Source of the DNA: JAWPMV01 sp039819665
Lineage (GTDB): Bacteria > Bacteroidota > Bacteroidia > J057
DNA length: 64,000 bases
Direction: 5' to 3'
Assembly (NCBI GenBank): GCA_039819665.1
Contig: JBCBRM010000001.1
Span: forward strand, 62,001 to 126,000
Of this stretch, positions 60,455 to 64,000 are shown piece by piece. The translations under genes were made by a program, and so were the position numbers. The notes beneath the pieces are model-generated. The model was not told where the DNA came from and did no database searches. It saw nothing but the letters and a program-made list of their open reading frames with translations. Every line of letters starts with the position of its first letter. Position 1 is the first letter of the stretch.

Positions 60455-60597
60455 TTTTCAAAAGAGATAAGGTGCGAGAGGAAATTTCATGTGATCTTTT
60501 TAATTAAAATGACTGATGCGTAAGTTCCTCTCCTAAAAATGGAATAACCAGAATCTCTTTTTCAGGTATAAAGGGAAGGAACTCTTTGAATTTATAT

Positions 60598-61233
60598 ATG
60601 TTTCATCAGCCTGATAGATTTTATCAAGACTTATCTTCTGCCCTTGATGGCCCACTTCCCGGGTGGGAAGCACAAATAGGAATGGCTTCGAAATATGGAA
60701 AAACCAGTCGAGCTAAAGTTCCAGAAAATCCCCGTGAAGGAGGTGTACTTGCCTTATTGTATCCCAAGGAATCCGATTTGCATATGTGCTTTATGGAGCG
60801 TTCGAGAGATGGGGGAGTGCATAGTGGGCAGGTGAGTTTTCCCGGAGGAAAGCGGGAGGTATATGATCTGGATTTGGCAGCTACGGCTCTACGGGAAGCT
60901 GAGGAAGAGTTGGGCATTCCTTCACAAGAGGTAAATCTTTTGGGGCAGTTTTCTCAGCTTTATATTCCCGCTAGCAATTTTTTGGTTTCTCCCTTTGTAG
61001 GTAGCCTGGGGTTTCGGCCGGACTTTGATTTGGATGACCGAGAAGTCGCCAATCTGATTGAGGTTCCCTTACAAAGATTACTGGAAGAAGAGAGTAAAGA
61101 AATCGAAATCAAGATTCGGGAGGACTTTAGTGTGGAAGCGCCTGCCTGGCTTATCGACGGTCAAATCATATGGGGAGCCACAGCTATGATGCTCAATGAA
61201 CTTCTTGTCATTATCCGCAACTTGAGGCCCTAA
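60598..61233 (+). CDS. Nudix hydrolase, CoA-pyrophosphatase type (paralogue of 40183-40833)
   Basis: 211 residues from the ATG at 60598 (MFHQPDRFYQDLSSALDGPLPG); the frame also opens from a TTG at 60586. CoA-type motif VHSGQVSFPGG followed by the Nudix box ending TALREAEEELG. Family blocks LGQFSQLYIPASNFLVSPFVGSLGFRPDF and IWGATAMMLNELL are shared with the other copy. The reaction is probably pyrophosphate-bond cleavage of CoA or a related nucleotide. It is the last gene on the plus strand before a convergent pair. An octamer element copy overlaps its stop codon. Confidence 0.92.
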   Translation: MFHQPDRFYQDLSSALDGPLPGWEAQIGMASKYGKTSRAKVPENPREGGVLALLYPKESDLHMCFMERSRDGGVHSGQVSFPGGKREVYDLDLAATALREAEEELGIPSQEVNLLGQFSQLYIPASNFLVSPFVGSLGFRPDFDLDDREVANLIEVPLQRLLEEESKEIEIKIREDFSVEAPAWLIDGQIIWGATAMMLNELLVIIRNLRP

Positions 61234-61255
61234 CTCTAACACCCCAATACGTCTT
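61231..61255 (-). repeat. Octamer-unit element, copy 4 (single arm)
   Basis: Read on the minus strand it starts 1 nt after the deacetylase TAA with GACGTATTGGGG, then GTGTTAGA and GTTA. It also overlaps the Nudix stop codon on the other strand. Only one arm is present. Confidence 0.6.
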
Positions 61256-61922
61256 ACAACATCTCCCGCTCAATTTTCATCAAAGGAGGATGAGCCACAA
61301 TGGGTTTAAAGCTATAGCCTGCTTGGGAAAAGTACTCAAGGGTTTTGGGGAGTGCGACCTCTAATCGGGGCCAGGCTTTTTCATAATCATGAAAAAGGAC
61401 AATTGATCCCGCTTTTGCATGCTTGATTACTTTTTTGGCACAAGTCTCTGGACTCCTTCGTTTATCAAAATCTCCACTTATCACATCCATCATGATAATT
61501 CGGTGGGTTTGTAAAATCTTTTCCGCCTGGATATTGGTGATTGAGCCATAAGGGGGGCGAAAAAGATCGGTTCGGTAACCTGTGTATTCGGTGATTGTCT
61601 TTTGGGCCTTAAGAAAGTTTTTAAGATATCGCTTGGTTTCAGTTTTCCTTCCTCGCAGATGATTTTGAGTATGATTTCCCAGGCTATGACCTGCATCTAT
61701 GATTTTATGTACGATCTCAGGATGTTTCCGAACTTTATCGCCTATTAGGAAAAAACTTGCCTGTGCTTCATACTTTGCTAATTGTGCCAGCACCCATTCC
61801 GTGATCTTGGGGGTCGGTCCATCATCGAAGCTAAGGTATAACTCCTTGTTATCCGTATCGAACCGCCAGACATAACGATTGTATATCTGCTGGACAAAAA
61901 GAGGTATTTTATTCCAGTACAT
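61254..61922 (-). CDS. Polysaccharide deacetylase (NodB domain)
   Basis: 222 residues. A short N-terminal segment (NKIPLFVQQIYNRYVW) precedes the NodB domain. Motif 1, with catalytic and metal Asp, is LSFDDGPTPKITEWVL. Motif 2, HxxxH, is GHSLGNHTQNH. Motif 3 is RTDLFRPPYGSI, followed by DVISGDFDKRRSPE. The C-terminal block IVLFHDYEKAWPRLEVALPKTLEYFSQAGYSFKPI carries the catalytic His. It removes N-acetyl groups from a polysaccharide or peptidoglycan-like glycan. No clear signal peptide, so location is uncertain. It is coupled to the HMG-CoA lyase gene upstream by a 1-nt TAATG overlap. Confidence 0.92.
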   Translation of the reverse strand: MYWNKIPLFVQQIYNRYVWRFDTDNKELYLSFDDGPTPKITEWVLAQLAKYEAQASFFLIGDKVRKHPEIVHKIIDAGHSLGNHTQNHLRGRKTETKRYLKNFLKAQKTITEYTGYRTDLFRPPYGSITNIQAEKILQTHRIIMMDVISGDFDKRRSPETCAKKVIKHAKAGSIVLFHDYEKAWPRLEVALPKTLEYFSQAGYSFKPIVAHPPLMKIEREML

Positions 61923-62782
61923 TAGGAGTAATTGAGAAAAATTTGAGGTACTAGCTTTCCTGCTTCGGCAAGCATATTCATATCCAATCCGCTATCAATT
62001 TCCTGTTCATGGCAATAGGCAATCAGGCTTTCTGTTGCAATATTCCCCACAAGTTCGTCTTCAGCAAAAGGACAGCCACCATAGCCTTGCAGGGCAACAT
62101 CAAATCTTTTGCATCCAGCTTTCCATGCGGCATCAATTTTTTCGATTCGAGTGCTAGGATGTGAATGGAAATGAGCACCTAATTCTGCTTCAGGGAAAGT
62201 CGTCATAAGGCTGGAAAACATATCTGTAATGAGTTTTGGTTCGGCTATGCCAATTGTGTCTGACATATTGATAATGCGAATACCCAAAGCTTGCATTTCG
62301 CCTACCCATTTTTCAGCTACTTCGGGACCCCATTCATCTCCGAAAGGATTCCCAAAAGCCATAGAAATATAGATGATTAGCTCTTTATCAGAGGTGACAC
62401 AGAGTTCCTGAATCTCTTTTACAAGCTCCAAAGAATCGGCTATACTCCTACGGGTGTTTTTTTGCTGAAAAGTCTCTGAAATGGAAAACGGATAGCCTAG
62501 ATAATCAATCTCTGGATATTTGCAGGCATCCACAGCTCCTCGATGATTGGCAACAATTGCCGAAAGTTTGCTTGGACCAGAAGTATCCAGTTGGGCCAAA
62601 ACCTCAGCTGTATCTGCCAATTGAGGTACAGCTTTTGGGGAAACAAAACTTCCGAAATCGAGGCTATCAAAACCTACTTTAAGTAATAAATTTAGGTACT
62701 GGGCCTTTAGTTCGCTTGGGATAGGATGCTCAATACCCTGCATAGCATCCCTGGGACATTCTATAATCTTAAGTTCCTTCAA
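61922..62782 (-). CDS. Hydroxymethylglutaryl-CoA lyase-like enzyme
   Basis: 286 residues, TIM barrel of the HMGL-like family. The N-terminal metal and catalytic segment is CPRDAMQGIEHPIP (Arg-Asp). The metal ligands are in LGAHFHSHPSTRIEKI (His-x-His). The signature GYGGCPFAEDELVGNIATE contains the active-site Cys and Asn typical of HMG-CoA lyases. It splits HMG-CoA to acetyl-CoA and acetoacetate, as in leucine degradation. Operon-coupled to the deacetylase gene; their functions do not obviously relate, so coupling may be incidental. Confidence 0.9.
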   Translation of the reverse strand: MKELKIIECPRDAMQGIEHPIPSELKAQYLNLLLKVGFDSLDFGSFVSPKAVPQLADTAEVLAQLDTSGPSKLSAIVANHRGAVDACKYPEIDYLGYPFSISETFQQKNTRRSIADSLELVKEIQELCVTSDKELIIYISMAFGNPFGDEWGPEVAEKWVGEMQALGIRIINMSDTIGIAEPKLITDMFSSLMTTFPEAELGAHFHSHPSTRIEKIDAAWKAGCKRFDVALQGYGGCPFAEDELVGNIATESLIAYCHEQEIDSGLDMNMLAEAGKLVPQIFLNYS

Positions 62783-63023
62783 TACAGCTTATTTTTCGGT
62801 TCACAAAGTTAGGGAAAATCGGGGATAGCTTAATAATTATATCGCGAATGTTGACATCAGAATAGAATTCGGGGTCCTATGAAATAAAGTAGGTATGGGA
62901 ATCAGAGGTTCTCCGGAAGAGAGAAGGTATCTGAATGCTCGGATTTACCAGGTAGGAGATATCGTGAAAGTAGAGGACTTTGACCTTCAAATCTCTCTGG
63001 AGGATTTGTTTAACAAAGAAAAC

Positions 63024-63431
63024 TCAATGCTCATCCCCCTGGTATATCCATAAAGGTTCCGTCTTTCCCGCTCGTACAAATCCACATTTCTTATAAAAAT
63101 CCACAGCCTTTCCATCAGCTACCAGCATCTGTTGATGAAAGTCCCCATACTTTTCCTGCATCTTTAGTACGATCATTCTCCCAATCCCCTTTCCCTGATA
63201 TTCGGGATGCACCAATAGATGCGCATAATAGACCACCAAATAACCATCTGAAATAGCATTTCCCATCCCTATTAATCGATCCTCATCCCAGGCACTGATC
63301 AGACTATCCGAGTTCATCAATGCTTTATAGAGCTTATCTGGCTTTTTTGCTGAAGACCATTCCAGAGCATGATACAACTCAAGGATTAGCTCCTGATTGA
63401 TTTCTTTGTCCTCTCTAAGTATAATGGCCAT
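63024..63431 (-). CDS. GNAT family N-acetyltransferase
   Basis: 135 residues, small complete GNAT domain: VYYAHLLVHPEYQGKGIGRMIVLKMQEKYG (motif A with acetyl-CoA loop Q-x-x-G-x-G), then KAVDFYKKCGFVRAG (motif B). Substrate unknown. The start MAIILREDKEIN is the only reasonable ATG. Divergent from purL by 125 bp. Confidence 0.9.
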   Translation of the reverse strand: MAIILREDKEINQELILELYHALEWSSAKKPDKLYKALMNSDSLISAWDEDRLIGMGNAISDGYLVVYYAHLLVHPEYQGKGIGRMIVLKMQEKYGDFHQQMLVADGKAVDFYKKCGFVRAGKTEPLWIYQGDEH

Positions 63432-63556
63432 AAATCTTAGCTTAATTTGGTCTGAAGATAGAAAAAATCATTTCCTGGATTACTTTCTCTTCAAAATTCC
63501 GCTATAAGTTCAAGGCTCTGTATATTTACTTCCCCAATATCAAAATCTAGCGAGTA

Positions 63557-64000
63557 ATGTCTAAAATCCAGGTAAGCCTTTCCACTGCTGAGAAACTCGG
63601 CCTTCTTCCCGAAGAATTTGATCGAATCAAAGAGGTTTTAGGTCGTACTCCCAATTTCACCGAACTCAGTGTCTTCTCAGTGATGTGGAGTGAGCACTGT
63701 TCTTACAAAAACTCCATTCTCCAATTAAAAACTTTGCCCAATACAGGAGAAAAAGTACTGGCAGGAGCTGGAGAAGAAGGAGCTGGTCTTATGGATTTAG
63801 GGAATGGCTATGCAGTTGCGTTCAAAATGGAATCCCATAATCATCCTACTGCTATCGAACCCTATCAAGGGGCGGCTACTGGGGTAGGAGGAATACATAG
63901 AGATATTTTTAGTTTGGGTGCAAGACCGATTGCTTCTTTAAATTCCCTCCGTTTTGGTGAGATTGACCTCGACCATACCCAGTATTTGCTTAAGGGTGTT
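63557..64000 (+). CDS. purL: Phosphoribosylformylglycinamidine synthase, PurL subunit, cut by window edge
   Basis: First 148 residues, open at the right edge. Small-type PurL (about 740 residues expected). The N-terminal motif is TPNFTELSVFSVMWSEHCSYKNS. The next block is AVAFKMESHNHPTAIEPYQGAATGVGGIHRDIFSLGARPIA, which holds the ATP-site and metal Glu and the conserved His-Asn-His. It converts FGAR plus glutamine-derived ammonia to FGAM in de novo purine synthesis, together with PurQ and PurS, which are not visible here. Confidence 0.96.
   Translation, partial: MSKIQVSLSTAEKLGLLPEEFDRIKEVLGRTPNFTELSVFSVMWSEHCSYKNSILQLKTLPNTGEKVLAGAGEEGAGLMDLGNGYAVAFKMESHNHPTAIEPYQGAATGVGGIHRDIFSLGARPIASLNSLRFGEIDLDHTQYLLKGV

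Noticed and set aside
62895..63014. 39-codon plus-strand ORF in the HMG-CoA lyase/GNAT gap (MGIRGSPEERRYLNARIY...)
   Set aside because: It starts plausibly but is short, has no family resemblance and no clear promoter; kept only as a note.

Overview
The window is from a Bacteroidota chromosome, probably a free-living, gliding or biofilm-type lineage near Saprospiria or Cytophagia (the class is inference). The evidence is a giant PKD adhesin ending in a type IX secretion type B sorting domain, two TonB-dependent receptors with carboxypeptidase-regulatory N-terminal domains, a LytS/LytTR pair, many Bacteroidota-style -7 boxes (TAnnTTTG), and few strong Shine-Dalgarno sequences. Both edges cut genes: rarA on the left (minus strand) and purL on the right (plus strand). 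I see no rRNA, CRISPR array, transposase or prophage.

Layout. 0-7.5 kb: rarA, a hybrid sensor kinase, gcvT, a shortened GH92-like lipoprotein, a GNAT acetyltransferase and a coiled-coil exported protein. 8-21.4 kb: one 4445-residue surface protein with 47 PKD domains. From domain 14 onward these follow a strict three-domain super-repeat of about 760 bp. 21.7-28.7 kb: a small membrane protein, tRNA-Leu(CAG), a papain-like protease with DUF4384, a MORN-caspase protein, and an M1 peptidase/DUF819 operon. 29-35.3 kb: a TonB receptor and a tight four-gene minus-strand operon (DUF1361, B12 radical SAM, a 42-residue protein, Coq4-like). 35.4-38.7 kb: a membrane protein, winged-helix regulator and creD, followed by a Ca-loop lipoprotein. 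38.9-41.5 kb: rlmN, a Nudix gene and a decayed alpha/beta hydrolase. 41.7-47 kb: a planctomycete-type DUF1549/DUF1553, DUF1501 and TIM-barrel isomerase locus with one frameshift, then an orphan HigA-like antitoxin. 47.4-54.2 kb: exported or metabolic single genes (methyltransferase lipoprotein, ggt, a second TIM-barrel isomerase, esterase, PLP decarboxylase). 54.4-64 kb: a second TonB receptor, LytS/LytTR, a MidA-like methyltransferase, a second Nudix paralogue, a polysaccharide deacetylase/HMG-CoA lyase pair, GNAT and purL.

The most unusual non-coding signal is a family of intergenic elements built from 8-nt units of the form GTRTTNGN. Four copies each begin 1-4 nt after a stop codon with the core ACGTRTT. 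In three copies the units return in inverted order to make a long hairpin. Related 7-nt-unit hairpins occur elsewhere in the window. The other candidates for follow-up are the PKD triplet architecture, the rSAM/42-aa/Coq4-like operon, and an orphan terminator that may end a small RNA near 29.0 kb.
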